Shown here: piece after piece, positions 35,225 through 44,391 of the stretch | How the letters are laid out: every line of letters begins with the position of its first letter | Position numbering within the stretch: position 1 is the first letter of the stretch | Assembly (NCBI RefSeq): GCF_000756615.1 | Contig: NZ_CP009288.1 | Location: 2,728,001-2,792,000, forward strand | Reading direction: 5' to 3' | Origin: Paenibacillus durus | GTDB lineage: Bacteria > Bacillota > Bacilli > Paenibacillales > Paenibacillaceae | DNA: 64,000 nucleotides | Notes under the pieces: generated by a model | Told to the model about the DNA's origin: nothing | The model's input: the letters and a program-made list of their open reading frames with translations, nothing else | Databases searched by the model: none | Position numbers and translations under genes: made by a program

Positions 35225-35986
35225 CTACGAAACGAAGGACAGCACAAGTCCGATCCCGGTTCCGATGGCAAAAGCGGTCAGGAACGCCTCGGCTCCCTTG
35301 GACAGTCCCGATATAAGATGGCCGGCCATAAGGTCTCTGACGGCGTTCGTAATCAGCAGTCCCGGAACGAGCGGCATGACGGAGCCGATGATAATCTTAT
35401 CCGTCTCCGCACCGATGCCGGCTTGAACGAACAGGAAGGACAGCAGCCCAATCAGAGCAGACGCCGTGAGCTCGGCAAAGAATTTAATCTGGACCAGCCT
35501 TTGTAAATAAACTACGGAAGCGTAGCCGAGCCCCGATACGAACAGCGCGGGCAGGGCGTCCCAGACGCTCCCCTTGAATATGATGGTGAAGCAGCCACCC
35601 GCCAGGGCCGCCGCCATAATCTGGATCCAGGCCGGATAAGCATGCGCCGCATCATCCACCAAGGCCAGCCGCTCGCGCGCCTGCGCCGACGTGATCTGCC
35701 GCTGGCTGAGGCAGCGCGAAATGTCGTTGACCTCCGCAACCTTTTGCAGATCGGTCGTGCGCTCCTCGATGCGGAACAGCTTGGGCTGTTCCGTCCGGCT
35801 GGTCGTAAACATGATGACGGTCGGCGTTACGTAGCTGTGCGCCCCCGGAAATCCGAGAGCAGCGGCCATGCGCGTCATCGTATCCTCCACGCGGTAAGTC
35901 TCCGCGCCGTTTTGGAGCATGATTTTTCCGGCCAGCAGGCATAAATCTATAATTTCATAGGTTGTCCCCGATTCGGCATTGTTCAA
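35225..35986 (-). CDS. Threonine/serine exporter family, large subunit (DUF1212/YjjP type)
   Basis: A 253-residue membrane protein with a soluble N-terminal part (LAGKIMLQNGAETYRVEDTM, the ThrE signature) followed by five helices. It matches the N-terminal half of ThrE. The start is uncertain: TTG 35986 gives a product that begins just before the conserved region, with GGGGAGG upstream, whereas an earlier in-frame ATG at 36121 adds 45 unrelated residues and would run into the polymerase gene. It is the first gene of the exporter pair. Confidence 0.87.
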   Translation of the reverse strand: MNNAESGTTYEIIDLCLLAGKIMLQNGAETYRVEDTMTRMAAALGFPGAHSYVTPTVIMFTTSRTEQPKLFRIEERTTDLQKVAEVNDISRCLSQRQITSAQARERLALVDDAAHAYPAWIQIMAAALAGGCFTIIFKGSVWDALPALFVSGLGYASVVYLQRLVQIKFFAELTASALIGLLSFLFVQAGIGAETDKIIIGSVMPLVPGLLITNAVRDLMAGHLISGLSKGAEAFLTAFAIGTGIGLVLSFVS

Positions 35987-36068
35987 ACCTTCGTAATCCT
36001 CCCCTTGAATGTTATATATTTGATTGTGCCTGCATCGGCCCAAAAGATCAAGCTTCAATTCAAATTCG

Positions 36069-37337
36069 TTATTTATAGTGCCCGCCGATTTTTTGCGACC
36101 TGTCCTTGGCTTGCCCTGCATCAGTAAGTGACGAGGCTCTTATAATCGCGTCGCTGCCGTATCGGTTTTTTATGCTGTCCGTAGCTTCATCCAGGGCTCT
36201 AAGCTTTACCTGATCCTCAAAGAGAGTGAGCTGATAATTCTGGTCGTCCACGAGCTGGCTTAATGTCACACCGACACGGCGGACGGGCATTTTATCCCAG
36301 TATTTATAAAATAACATTCTTACTGTTTTGATTACGGTATTCGTGTGGTTAGTAGGGTCCTGCATCTTCATTTGGCGCGAAAAGCCGGTCGGTGCTTCAT
36401 AGGGGCTGCACATACAACTGACGCTTACAACAGAGCCCATATATCCTTTGCGGCGGCAGTCACGGCATACCTCCTCTGTGAGCTCCAGCAGAACCGTATC
36501 GACTTCCCACGGCTCGGTATAATCTCTCGGCAAAGTCATCATATGACCGACTGATTTGGGCGGTGTAACAAAGGTTCCGGGTTTAACCGGACTATCATCC
36601 AGACCGTTCGCCGTCCGCCACATCACCTCTGCATGAATATCCGATTGCTTGCCAAAGCGGGCGCGAAATTTATCTTTTAGAAGGGAGAGAGGCGTTCTGG
36701 CAATATCTCCGATTGTATTTATTCCAAGACGAGTAAAATGTGCGGTCATACGCGAACCGACGCCGAACATTTTATGAACCGGCTGCGGCCACAGAAGGGT
36801 TTCGATTTCGGACTTAGGCAAAGTAAAGATGCCACTTTCATTCTTCTTCGCCCAAATATCCGTTGCGATTTTAGCAAGGATTTTATTGGAGCTTATGCCG
36901 ATCCTCACCCGCACTCCGGTTTGACTCAGAACCTTTTGCTGCATGGTCTTGGCAATCGTTATAGGATCTCCGAAGATGGGCTGACTTGCCGTGATATCCA
37001 GAAACTGCTCATCAATACTAAATATTTCAACAAGATCCGTAAACTCCTCATAAATCTTCGTAATCATCAGGGAGATATCAATATAATGCTGCATCCGGGG
37101 ACGAATGACAACGAGATCGGGACATTTATGTAAAGCCTCTCCGAGACGCTCTGCCGTAGTGACTCCATATCCTTTTGCAATCGGGCAGGCCGCTAAAATG
37201 ATTCCTGATCTGCGTTCAACAGAACCTGCTACAGCAACGGGTTTATCCTTACATTCCGGGTGATCGGCCTTTTCAACGCTTGCATAGAAGCTTTGGCAAT
37301 CTGCCAGAAATATAATCCGTTCATGTTTCTCACTCAA
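36069..37337 (-). CDS. Y-family DNA polymerase (UvrX/YqjW type)
   Basis: A 422-residue translesion polymerase of the UmuC/DinB superfamily. Residues about 10-24 carry the ADCQSFYASVEKAD metal-binding and steric-gate region, the SIDEQFLDIT block (about 105) holds catalytic Asp/Glu, and a C-terminal little-finger region follows. It is expected to bypass DNA lesions during the SOS response. Its first base overlaps the stop of the YolD-like gene by four bases (ATGA-type), as in the B. subtilis YqjW-YqjX and UvrX-YolD pairs. A perfect LexA/DinR box lies upstream of the operon. Confidence 0.92.
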   Translation of the reverse strand: MSEKHERIIFLADCQSFYASVEKADHPECKDKPVAVAGSVERRSGIILAACPIAKGYGVTTAERLGEALHKCPDLVVIRPRMQHYIDISLMITKIYEEFTDLVEIFSIDEQFLDITASQPIFGDPITIAKTMQQKVLSQTGVRVRIGISSNKILAKIATDIWAKKNESGIFTLPKSEIETLLWPQPVHKMFGVGSRMTAHFTRLGINTIGDIARTPLSLLKDKFRARFGKQSDIHAEVMWRTANGLDDSPVKPGTFVTPPKSVGHMMTLPRDYTEPWEVDTVLLELTEEVCRDCRRKGYMGSVVSVSCMCSPYEAPTGFSRQMKMQDPTNHTNTVIKTVRMLFYKYWDKMPVRRVGVTLSQLVDDQNYQLTLFEDQVKLRALDEATDSIKNRYGSDAIIRASSLTDAGQAKDRSQKIGGHYK

Positions 37338-37705
37338 CCTAACCGCCTCCGCATATTCATCAGCATGGTCATCAGCTCTGCCTTAACCAGACTCCGCAGC
37401 ATCGTGAAATGGTGGATATACCCGCGAACCTTATACTCGACATGAATACCCTGTGCATTCATTTCGGTGCTCAAAATCCGAATATCTTGTGTTCTCATTT
37501 TTCTCTTGGCATTCTGCAGCTCGGGATAAACCGCATGTTCAATTTCTTTCAGATACATAAGGATATGATTATAAATAATTTTATCCTTGTACTTCTTCAG
37601 CTCATTCATGTCTCTTGCCAGCATATCCAGCAAAATGGGCAGTAACGTGTACTCCTTGATGACTTGAAAATCCTCTTCTGTTTCAATTCTTGAATTCATA
37701 TCCAT
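37334..37705 (-). CDS. YolD-like protein, first gene of the SOS polymerase operon
   Basis: A helical protein of about 123 residues (ILLDMLARDMNELKKYKDKIIYNHILMYLKEIE), of the YolD-like type found next to Y-family polymerases, whose role may be to modulate the polymerase. ATG 37705 is chosen because GGTGG precedes it; an ATG at 37732 has no ribosome site. It overlaps the polymerase gene, so translation is coupled. Confidence 0.8.
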   Translation of the reverse strand: MDMNSRIETEEDFQVIKEYTLLPILLDMLARDMNELKKYKDKIIYNHILMYLKEIEHAVYPELQNAKRKMRTQDIRILSTEMNAQGIHVEYKVRGYIHHFTMLRSLVKAELMTMLMNMRRRLG

Positions 37706-37754
37706 AATTACACCACCATAAGGAGAACGCATATTCGTATTTCCTATTATATAC

Positions 37755-37768
37755 CGAACATGAGTTCG
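37755..37768. promoter_or_regulatory. LexA/DinR box upstream of the YolD-polymerase operon
   Basis: CGAAC-ATGA-GTTCG matches the Bacillus SOS box consensus CGAAC-N4-GTTCG exactly. A weaker copy (GAACGCATATTC) lies at 37725-37736. The operon is therefore probably SOS-inducible; the RND operon on the other side is 120 bp away and may not be affected. Confidence 0.88.
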
Positions 37769-37889
37769 TTATGCAAGAGGGAATTTTTGGATGGATGAGC
37801 ACCCGGCGAAAAAATAAATCTCAGGCAATGAACAAATAGGCGCTGAGTGAAGTCTTTTCTCTATATAGAACTTGAGAGGGGACTTCGAA

Positions 37890-40800
37890 ATGAAGCGGAT
37901 GATTGAATCCGTAATGCAGCGGGCAACGATTATTTTGGTTTGTGTCGTACTTCTATTAGCGTGGGGAGCGGTTTCGGCCTTCCAAATGCAGAGGGACTAC
38001 CTTCCTGGCATCAATAACACCACTTTGATGGTGTCACTGCGCGCATCGGCCTATCAAGCGGATCAAATGAAACGGGACATCACAACACCCCTGGAAGACG
38101 CGATCCGTAAGACCGGCGGGTTAACCAGCCTTGAGACAACCTCGTACGATGGCGGACTGCTGATGAATCTCTATTACCCGATGGATTACGATATGGAAAA
38201 AGCGGAGAACATAGTTAAACAAGCGTTGAATGATGCGGTATTGCCGGATGGGGTTAACAAGCCTGCCGTAACAAGATTAACATCAAGCACGTTTCCCATC
38301 CTGAGTTATAGCCTGACTGCAAAAAATAACCAAGTGGATGATCTGACTCTGCAATCTACCTTGCAAACAGACATCGTCAAGCAGTTGAAATCCGTTCCCG
38401 GTGTAGCGGATGTCCAGACCGTCGGCGGAGCCAACAGGGGGTATGTCGTTGTCCTTCGCATGAAAGATCTGGCGGCTAACCGCCTGACGGTGGACGATTT
38501 TAATAAATCCATCACGGCGGATGTGCCCAGCCTGCAGGGAAGCATTGCGAATGTTAAAGCCCCGTTTCCCGTCAGAGTAGAAGGCTGGGACCTTACCGGG
38601 CAGCAACTGAACAATCTGGTCATCAAGAACAAAGACGGTCATAGCGTGCCTTTATCGGCCGTTGCGTCGGTATCTCAATCCCTGACCGATGTAAAGACGG
38701 TCTCCAGAACCAATGGCCGAGCAAGCGTTATAATTAACGTCATCAAGACGCCTACGGCAAACATTACGGATGTCGCGCAGCATGTAAAAGAACGCGTCTC
38801 CGGCATCGCTGCGCTTCGCAGCGGCGACCTGTCAATGACTCTGCTGACCGACCGTGCGCATGATCTGAATAGTTCCCTGAAGGGGCTTGTTCGCGAGGGT
38901 TTGCTGGGCTGTGTGTTCTCCATGCTCTGCGTTCTGTTCTTTTTCAGAAATGTGCGGTCTACACTCTTGATCGCCGTGACGCTTCCCATTTCCCTGCTGG
39001 CAACAACAGCTATTCTGAAATCAATAGGCGTCACGTTGAACATATTGACCGTCTCTGGATTAATCGTGGCCATGGGCCGCATTGTGGATGACGCGATCGT
39101 CATCCTGGATAATATGTATCGGCGGGTTCAGGAAAGTAAGGGCAAGCCGGTCTTGAATGTGTTGGCTTCTGCGGTCGTAGAGATGCTGCCGGCCATTTTC
39201 GCTTCCACCGCGACTACCGTCGCCGTCTATGTTCCGATTGCTTTAGTTGGCGGAATCATTGGCGCGTCGTATGCCGGCTTTGCCTGGTCGGTTGTCATCG
39301 CGCTTCTCGTATCGTTCTTCGTCGCTATGCTGGTGATTCCGGCATTTGCATTTATGGGCTGGAGAGAACCTAAGGCTGAAGCGGTAACGCTCGAGCCTTT
39401 GATGAAGCCGCTTCTTCAGTCGGCGCTGAAGCATAAGAAGACGGTGGCTGGTATCTCGCTGACCCTATTTGTTGCCGCTGCGCTGTTCGCATCACAGCTT
39501 CCATTTAGCCTGCTGCCCAGCACGGCGAGCAGTCAGGCAGCCATACAAGTAGAGCTTCCGAAGGGAACACCGCTGTCTGAAGTGGATAAGGAAGTAAGGA
39601 GAGTGGAAGACGTTCTGCATAGCAACACCAAAATTGCTTCCTATTCAGCGACCTTCGGGTCTTCGTTTACGCCGCAGGCAGACGATGTATTCGACCAGGG
39701 CGGAGGTTTCATTCAGCAGCCGAACGTAGCCAACCTGTCCATCCAATTAAAAAATCCAAAAGAAGTGAATGCGTTCATACCGGCTTTGCAGTCTGATTTA
39801 GACAAAGTTTCAAACCGTGCTGCCATTACGGTAACCAATCAGAATATCGCAGGCGATGATTCAACGATTAAAATTATGCTAACCGGCGCGGATCAGCAAA
39901 CATTGGAGAACGCTGCCCAGCTTGTACGCACGAAACTGGCTCATATTGAAGGCCTAAGCGTGGCAGGAAAGACAGATCTGACGAACGGAATTCCCAAGTA
40001 CGCTATAGCCATTGACAAGGAAAAAGTCACCAGGGCTGGAATCAAGCCGGACGATATCAATAAGCTGTTAGCCCGTTACATGGCAAAAGGAAAGGACTTT
40101 GATATTTCAACATCCACAGGACCCGGTACGATTCCGGTCGACGTGTATATCGATTCTGTCGCAGCAGGTGTGGTAAACGATAATTCGCTGCCTGTTTATT
40201 CACCGGAGCAAGTGCTGGCCTCGCTTGCAGCCGAGACAATCACCGGCAGAGGTGGTCAGTCCTATCGTCTGGACCAATTGGCATCGATTCATAAAAGTAC
40301 TGCCGTTTCTTCCATTCAAGAGCGTGACGGTCAGCCATTCTCTGTCGTAGCTGTGCAAATCACCTCCAGTGATCTGAGCAAAGTGTCAAGCGCCGTAGAT
40401 CAGGCATTGAAAGACATACAGCTTCCAGCCGGAGTGACGTATTCGCTGGGCGGTATTACAGAGCAAGTTACGCAGATGATTATTGAGATATCGATTGCAG
40501 TCGTCGTATCCATATTGCTCGTCCTGCTCATTACGAGCTTCGTATTCAGAGGGTGGAAAGCTCCGTTTGCTGTATTGATCAGCATCCCCCTTGCCTTATC
40601 CGGTGTTGTGCTCGCCTTATACGCGATCCATGGACAATGGAATCTCGCCGCATTCATCGGGGTGTTGATGCTTACAGGCATCGTGGTTACCAATGGGATC
40701 GTCTTGATTGATACAATCGAACGTAACCGCAAAGAGGGATTAAGTCTTCGGGGAGCCGTGGTGCAGGGCAGTCTCTCGCGGGTTCGGCCCATTTTTATGA

Positions 40801-41009
40801 CCGCAGGCACGACGGTGCTCACCCTGATTCCGCTTGCCTTATCCCATAGCGCCGATACCGTCATTTCGCAAGTGCTCGGCATCGTGGTGATTGGCGGGAT
40901 GATCACCTCCACATTGAACAGCTTTGTGATGATTCCAATTATTTACGAATGGATGCAGGGGAAGGCGGCGCGAAATACCGGCCTAACGAACAGCGCTACA
41001 GAGGTGTAA
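37890..41009 (+). CDS. RND-superfamily efflux permease (AcrB/Swr-like)
   Basis: A 1039-residue resistance-nodulation-division transporter. It has the 12-helix layout with two large external loops, and the helix 4 proton-relay motif (GRIVDDAIVILDN) with adjacent Asp residues. ATG 37890 has GAGAGGGGA upstream; an earlier ATG at 37872 is rejected because it overlaps this site. In Gram-positive bacteria such pumps export lipids, surfactin-like peptides or drugs. No membrane-fusion adaptor gene is adjacent. The DedA-PAP2 gene starts 41 bp downstream. Confidence 0.93.
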   Translation: MKRMIESVMQRATIILVCVVLLLAWGAVSAFQMQRDYLPGINNTTLMVSLRASAYQADQMKRDITTPLEDAIRKTGGLTSLETTSYDGGLLMNLYYPMDYDMEKAENIVKQALNDAVLPDGVNKPAVTRLTSSTFPILSYSLTAKNNQVDDLTLQSTLQTDIVKQLKSVPGVADVQTVGGANRGYVVVLRMKDLAANRLTVDDFNKSITADVPSLQGSIANVKAPFPVRVEGWDLTGQQLNNLVIKNKDGHSVPLSAVASVSQSLTDVKTVSRTNGRASVIINVIKTPTANITDVAQHVKERVSGIAALRSGDLSMTLLTDRAHDLNSSLKGLVREGLLGCVFSMLCVLFFFRNVRSTLLIAVTLPISLLATTAILKSIGVTLNILTVSGLIVAMGRIVDDAIVILDNMYRRVQESKGKPVLNVLASAVVEMLPAIFASTATTVAVYVPIALVGGIIGASYAGFAWSVVIALLVSFFVAMLVIPAFAFMGWREPKAEAVTLEPLMKPLLQSALKHKKTVAGISLTLFVAAALFASQLPFSLLPSTASSQAAIQVELPKGTPLSEVDKEVRRVEDVLHSNTKIASYSATFGSSFTPQADDVFDQGGGFIQQPNVANLSIQLKNPKEVNAFIPALQSDLDKVSNRAAITVTNQNIAGDDSTIKIMLTGADQQTLENAAQLVRTKLAHIEGLSVAGKTDLTNGIPKYAIAIDKEKVTRAGIKPDDINKLLARYMAKGKDFDISTSTGPGTIPVDVYIDSVAAGVVNDNSLPVYSPEQVLASLAAETITGRGGQSYRLDQLASIHKSTAVSSIQERDGQPFSVVAVQITSSDLSKVSSAVDQALKDIQLPAGVTYSLGGITEQVTQMIIEISIAVVVSILLVLLITSFVFRGWKAPFAVLISIPLALSGVVLALYAIHGQWNLAAFIGVLMLTGIVVTNGIVLIDTIERNRKEGLSLRGAVVQGSLSRVRPIFMTAGTTVLTLIPLALSHSADTVISQVLGIVVIGGMITSTLNSFVMIPIIYEWMQGKAARNTGLTNSATEV

Positions 41010-41050
41010 TACCACGATAGGTATAAATTAAAGGAAGAGGAGGGTTTTCG

Positions 41051-42346
41051 TTGAATACTTTGACAGCATGGCTTGAACATTACGGATACGGACTGATTTT
41101 TTTCGCCTTATTCCTTGAAATGCTCGCCTTGCCCCTTCCTGGTGAAATGCTGATGAGTTATACAGGCTTATTCGTTTACGAAGGGAAATTAAATTGGCTG
41201 CTTAGTACCCTATTTGCGAGCGCCGGCGCTACAGCCGGCGTTACGCTTTCCTACTGGATCGGTTACCGGCTGGGTAAACCTTTTACAATCAAATATGGGC
41301 ATCGTATTCATCTGGGGGAGGAGCAGCTGGCCCGCATATCCTTGTGGTTTGAGAAATATGGCGATAAGCTACTGTTCATCGCTTTTTTCATACCTGGTGT
41401 CAGGCATATAACAGGATACTTCTGCGGGGTAACCCGTATGCCCTTCCGCCGCTATGCCGTCTACGCATATTCCGGTGCGATTTTTTGGGTCAGCTTATTC
41501 ATTTCCCTCGGCAGAGTGCTGGGGCCAAAATGGGAAGCCTATCATCGAACGGTGAACCGCTATATGATTATCTTCGGGCTCGTCTCGGCTTTGTTGACCC
41601 TGTTGGTCTATCTCTACCGGAAGCACAAACGGCGTGTTCTTGCATCGCTTATGGCACTGCTAATCCAAGGAGTACGCCATTTTAATTCATTCGGAAAAGT
41701 TAGATTCCTGGTGCTGGCTGCATTTTCAGCATTAGTTCTATTCGTCTCTCTGATGCTGGGGCTGATTCAGGATTTTCTGGCGCAGGAATTCAGTCAATTC
41801 GACGAGGTTGCCTCATATGTCGTTCACACCGTATTTGGACCCGGGTGGCAAGATGCAATGAACGGCTTTGCGAAGTTAGGCTCCTTATATTTTTACGGGC
41901 CTCTTATCGTGTTAACAGCTCTTGGGGTCGTCCTCAGGGGCAGTGACAGGCTGCTGGAGCTTTCCTTTCTGCTCTGGGTAGTGCTTGGAGGGGAACTGCT
42001 TGATACAGGGCTGCGCATGCTGTTTCATCGTCCTGGATCTGTTGCGGCCGGGGTTCAAGTATTTAATACATTTCCCAGTGAAGAAACCCTTACTTCTCTA
42101 ACCGTATGCGGGTTCTCCGCATTTTTACTGCTTCGGCATTATAGTGAGAGCTTGATCCGCATTTCGGTGATTTTGTCTGTTATTTTATTGTGCCTGCTTG
42201 TCGGGATTAGCCGCATTTACTTTAACGTGCAATTTCCAAGCGACGTTGCGGCAGGATATGTATTCGGCGGGGTGTGGATCAGTTTAAACGTCATTCTGCT
42301 TGAGGTCTTAAGGCTGCTGCGAAATAACGAAGCCCTTACTGCCTGA
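41051..42346 (+). CDS. DedA-family protein fused to a degenerate PAP2 domain
   Basis: A 431-residue fusion. Residues 1-200 are a DedA/SNARE-associated domain (LALPLPGEMLMSYTG, FFIPGVRHITGYFCG), a family with undecaprenyl-phosphate or phospholipid flippase members. Residues about 215-431 are PAP2-like, but the catalytic motifs are altered: the KxxxxxxRP Lys is Gly (GLRMLFHRP), PSGH is PSEE and the SR-x5-H His is Gln (SRIYFNVQFPSD). A fused pseudo-enzyme is inferred. The TTG start follows AGGAGG. It is second in the RND-sigma locus. Confidence 0.9.
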   Translation: MNTLTAWLEHYGYGLIFFALFLEMLALPLPGEMLMSYTGLFVYEGKLNWLLSTLFASAGATAGVTLSYWIGYRLGKPFTIKYGHRIHLGEEQLARISLWFEKYGDKLLFIAFFIPGVRHITGYFCGVTRMPFRRYAVYAYSGAIFWVSLFISLGRVLGPKWEAYHRTVNRYMIIFGLVSALLTLLVYLYRKHKRRVLASLMALLIQGVRHFNSFGKVRFLVLAAFSALVLFVSLMLGLIQDFLAQEFSQFDEVASYVVHTVFGPGWQDAMNGFAKLGSLYFYGPLIVLTALGVVLRGSDRLLELSFLLWVVLGGELLDTGLRMLFHRPGSVAAGVQVFNTFPSEETLTSLTVCGFSAFLLLRHYSESLIRISVILSVILLCLLVGISRIYFNVQFPSDVAAGYVFGGVWISLNVILLEVLRLLRNNEALTA

Positions 42347-42369
42347 TTGGGGCTATCGCCGGTGCGATA

Positions 42370-42396
42370 TTGGGTATTGGTCTCTTGTTATATAAT
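42370..42396 (+). promoter_or_regulatory. Possible promoter in front of the sigma-factor gene
   Basis: TTGGGT and TATAAT with 15-bp spacing lie in the 117-bp gap between the DedA-PAP2 gene and the sigma gene. The spacing is short for a SigA promoter, so this is tentative. It could give the three downstream genes expression independent of the RND gene. Confidence 0.35.
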
Positions 42397-42463
42397 GGGA
42401 TGTGGTGACACAACAGGCATGATGGTGTGAAAGCTTCCGTTCTGGTAGGAGTTGAGGGCGCGA

Positions 42464-42997
42464 GTGGTGGACGAGGAACTAAATCATATCATTCATCGGG
42501 CTAAGCATGGTGATAAAGAAGCATTCGCTCAGCTTGTCAAACGTTATAAAGGCCATGTATATCGATATGCTGCCGGTATGCTGGGAGACCGGATGGACGC
42601 AGAAGACGTCTCTCAGGAGGCGTTCATTAAAGTGTATTATTCATTATCCGGCTTGGACAACGAATATGCATTCTCGTCGTGGATCATTCGAATTGTCTCC
42701 AACCTTTGCAAGGATCGATTGAAAAAACGTACAAAAGAACAGCGGATGAGCGATGAGCCCAATGAGACGATAGCGGATCAACATTTGCCTGACCCTCTGG
42801 AGAAGTTGTCTATTGAGGAAGCTATGAGCAGGCTTACTGTCGAGCATCGGGAAATTCTGCTGCTGCATGAAGTGCAGGGGTATCGTTATGAAGAAATTGC
42901 GGATATCATGGAAATCCCCTTGGGGACGGTGAAATCCCGGCTGTTTGCCGCCCGAATGGTGCTGCGCAAAGAATTAGGAAAGGGGGACCGGGGATGA
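42464..42997 (+). CDS. ECF-type RNA polymerase sigma factor (SigW-like group)
   Basis: A sigma factor of about 177 residues with region 2 (KGHVYRYAAGMLGDRMDAEDVSQEAFIKVY) and region 4 (YRYEEIADIMEIPLGTVKSRLF). Extracytoplasmic-function sigma factors redirect RNA polymerase to stress promoters when their anti-sigma factor is inactivated. GTG 42464 is chosen with the GAGGG site six bases upstream; an earlier TTG at 42452 overlaps the GGTAGGAG. It overlaps the anti-sigma gene by ATGA, the normal arrangement. Confidence 0.93.
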   Translation: MVDEELNHIIHRAKHGDKEAFAQLVKRYKGHVYRYAAGMLGDRMDAEDVSQEAFIKVYYSLSGLDNEYAFSSWIIRIVSNLCKDRLKKRTKEQRMSDEPNETIADQHLPDPLEKLSIEEAMSRLTVEHREILLLHEVQGYRYEEIADIMEIPLGTVKSRLFAARMVLRKELGKGDRG

Positions 42998-43479
42998 TCG
43001 AACATCCGGAGGATCAGTTGTCGGTTTATCTCGATGGCGAGTTGAATGATGACGAAAGGCAGCGTGTAAAAGACCATATTGAGAAATGCGAGTCCTGTAA
43101 GGCGCTTCTGGAAGAGCTGTCAACCCTACAGCATGACCTTGCGCAGACATTCCGTCGGATTCAAGAGCCGGCTCATTTAGAGGTTCGGATTCTCCAGTCC
43201 ATAGCAGAAGAAGAAATACCGGCAGCTGCTGAAAAAGGTTGGGTACTTGGCTTTCTTATGATGTTGTTGACATTCAGCATCTTTTGGTTCCTGACCGGAT
43301 CAGTATTAGTAAAGCTGATTCATGGATTATTGAAACTCACGGCAGCCATGGTCTATGCGGCGTCGCATTTCATCCTCAGCGTACCCGTGTTAACCGGGGT
43401 GACGGTTGTTCTCTCATTAGCTATCCTTACAGCATCCGTGTACTCGCTTAGGCGACTGCTGCAGACCACAGCCAATTGA
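42994..43479 (+). CDS. Zinc-finger anti-sigma factor (ZAS)
   Basis: A 161-residue membrane-bound anti-sigma factor. The N-terminal zf-HC2 (ZAS) domain has the HIEKCESC motif (H-x3-C-x2-C) and SVYLDGELNDDERQR, which holds the sigma factor at the membrane. Two hydrophobic segments follow (about 80-105 and 115-150). There is no large extracytoplasmic sensor domain. Loss of binding on envelope stress would release the sigma factor. The start overlaps the sigma gene, and the end overlaps the next gene by TTGA. Confidence 0.93.
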   Translation: MIEHPEDQLSVYLDGELNDDERQRVKDHIEKCESCKALLEELSTLQHDLAQTFRRIQEPAHLEVRILQSIAEEEIPAAAEKGWVLGFLMMLLTFSIFWFLTGSVLVKLIHGLLKLTAAMVYAASHFILSVPVLTGVTVVLSLAILTASVYSLRRLLQTTAN

Positions 43480-44324
43480 AAGGGATGAAAGAATTGAGAA
43501 AGATTTTTTACACATTAAGCTGTTTCATACTCCTTATGTTCCTCATCCCTGGCCTGGCATCGGCGAAGAGTATCTTTGAGCATCAGAATATAACTGTGCC
43601 CGCAGGACAGACCGTTGACGATGTGTATGTTGCCGGGGGCGATGCGGATGTGTTTGGCCAAGTAAACGGTGTGGTTGTCGTCATTAATGGCAGTCTTCGT
43701 CTTGGAAGCACCGCCAATGTAAAAGGCGTTGTCATTGTGGTCGGGGGACAGGTTAACCAAGATCCGGGAGCTGTACTGGGTGACGATGTCTATAATATTT
43801 CACTTGATAACGCTACACAAAATAGCCTCCTGATTGGCGGCGGACTCGTGCTGGGCTTGTGGGTAGTGCAGCTCGCGGGCAGCCTGCTTATGGTTCTTGT
43901 ACCTGTACTCATTAGAATCATCGTAAAGACGAAAATAGCCGCCTTCACTGATCAGTATAAGCGTGAATCCATCGGGCGATTGCTTTACATTGGTTTCCTT
44001 AGCGGATTGATTATCACGGCGCTGAGCGCGCTTTTGCTCGTCACAGTTATTGGCATTCCGATCTTAATCCTTATTCTGTTAGCTGTGATCGTTGTCGTCG
44101 CTGCGGGCATCACAGTGATGAGTTTTCGCCTTGGCGAAATGTTTCGTGGACCAACCCAAAGTTCCGATTGGGTGAAAGTGCTGATTGGCGCGTCCATCAT
44201 AACCGCTTTCGTCAATATCCCTTTTATAGGCTGGGTTGTTCTGTGCCTTGTCGCGCTGGTATCTTTGGGCATTGGCACACAGTGGATATTCCAAAAGATG
44301 AAGAAGAAATCCAAGACTATATAA
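43476..44324 (+). CDS. Membrane protein with bactofilin-like N-terminus
   Basis: About 282 residues. A signal-like start is followed by a short repeat-rich beta region (residues about 28-100) where glycine/valine-rich strands such as GDADVFGQVNGVVVV and ANVKGVVIVVGGQV recall polymer-forming (bactofilin) proteins, then four or five hydrophobic helices. This arrangement occurs beside ECF sigma/anti-sigma genes in Firmicutes. The start may be TTG 43476, ATG 43485 or TTG 43494; the TTGA overlap favours coupling. Function unknown; an envelope role is inferred from neighbours. Confidence 0.82.
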   Translation: MKGMKELRKIFYTLSCFILLMFLIPGLASAKSIFEHQNITVPAGQTVDDVYVAGGDADVFGQVNGVVVVINGSLRLGSTANVKGVVIVVGGQVNQDPGAVLGDDVYNISLDNATQNSLLIGGGLVLGLWVVQLAGSLLMVLVPVLIRIIVKTKIAAFTDQYKRESIGRLLYIGFLSGLIITALSALLLVTVIGIPILILILLAVIVVVAAGITVMSFRLGEMFRGPTQSSDWVKVLIGASIITAFVNIPFIGWVVLCLVALVSLGIGTQWIFQKMKKKSKTI

Positions 44325-44333
44325 AGAAAGAGT

Positions 44334-44379
44334 CCGCGAACGTTTCGGCTGGACAGCATTTTGGCCTGAGCGTTCGCGG
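44334..44379. terminator. Inverted repeat between convergent units, possible terminator
   Basis: CCGCGAACG pairs with CGTTCGCGG over a 28-nt loop. The minus-strand side continues ACTCTTTCTTTA, a weak T-tract suiting the YesN/YesM unit. It lies between the five-gene locus and yesN. Confidence 0.6.
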
Positions 44380-44391
44380 GAGTGAGCCTGA

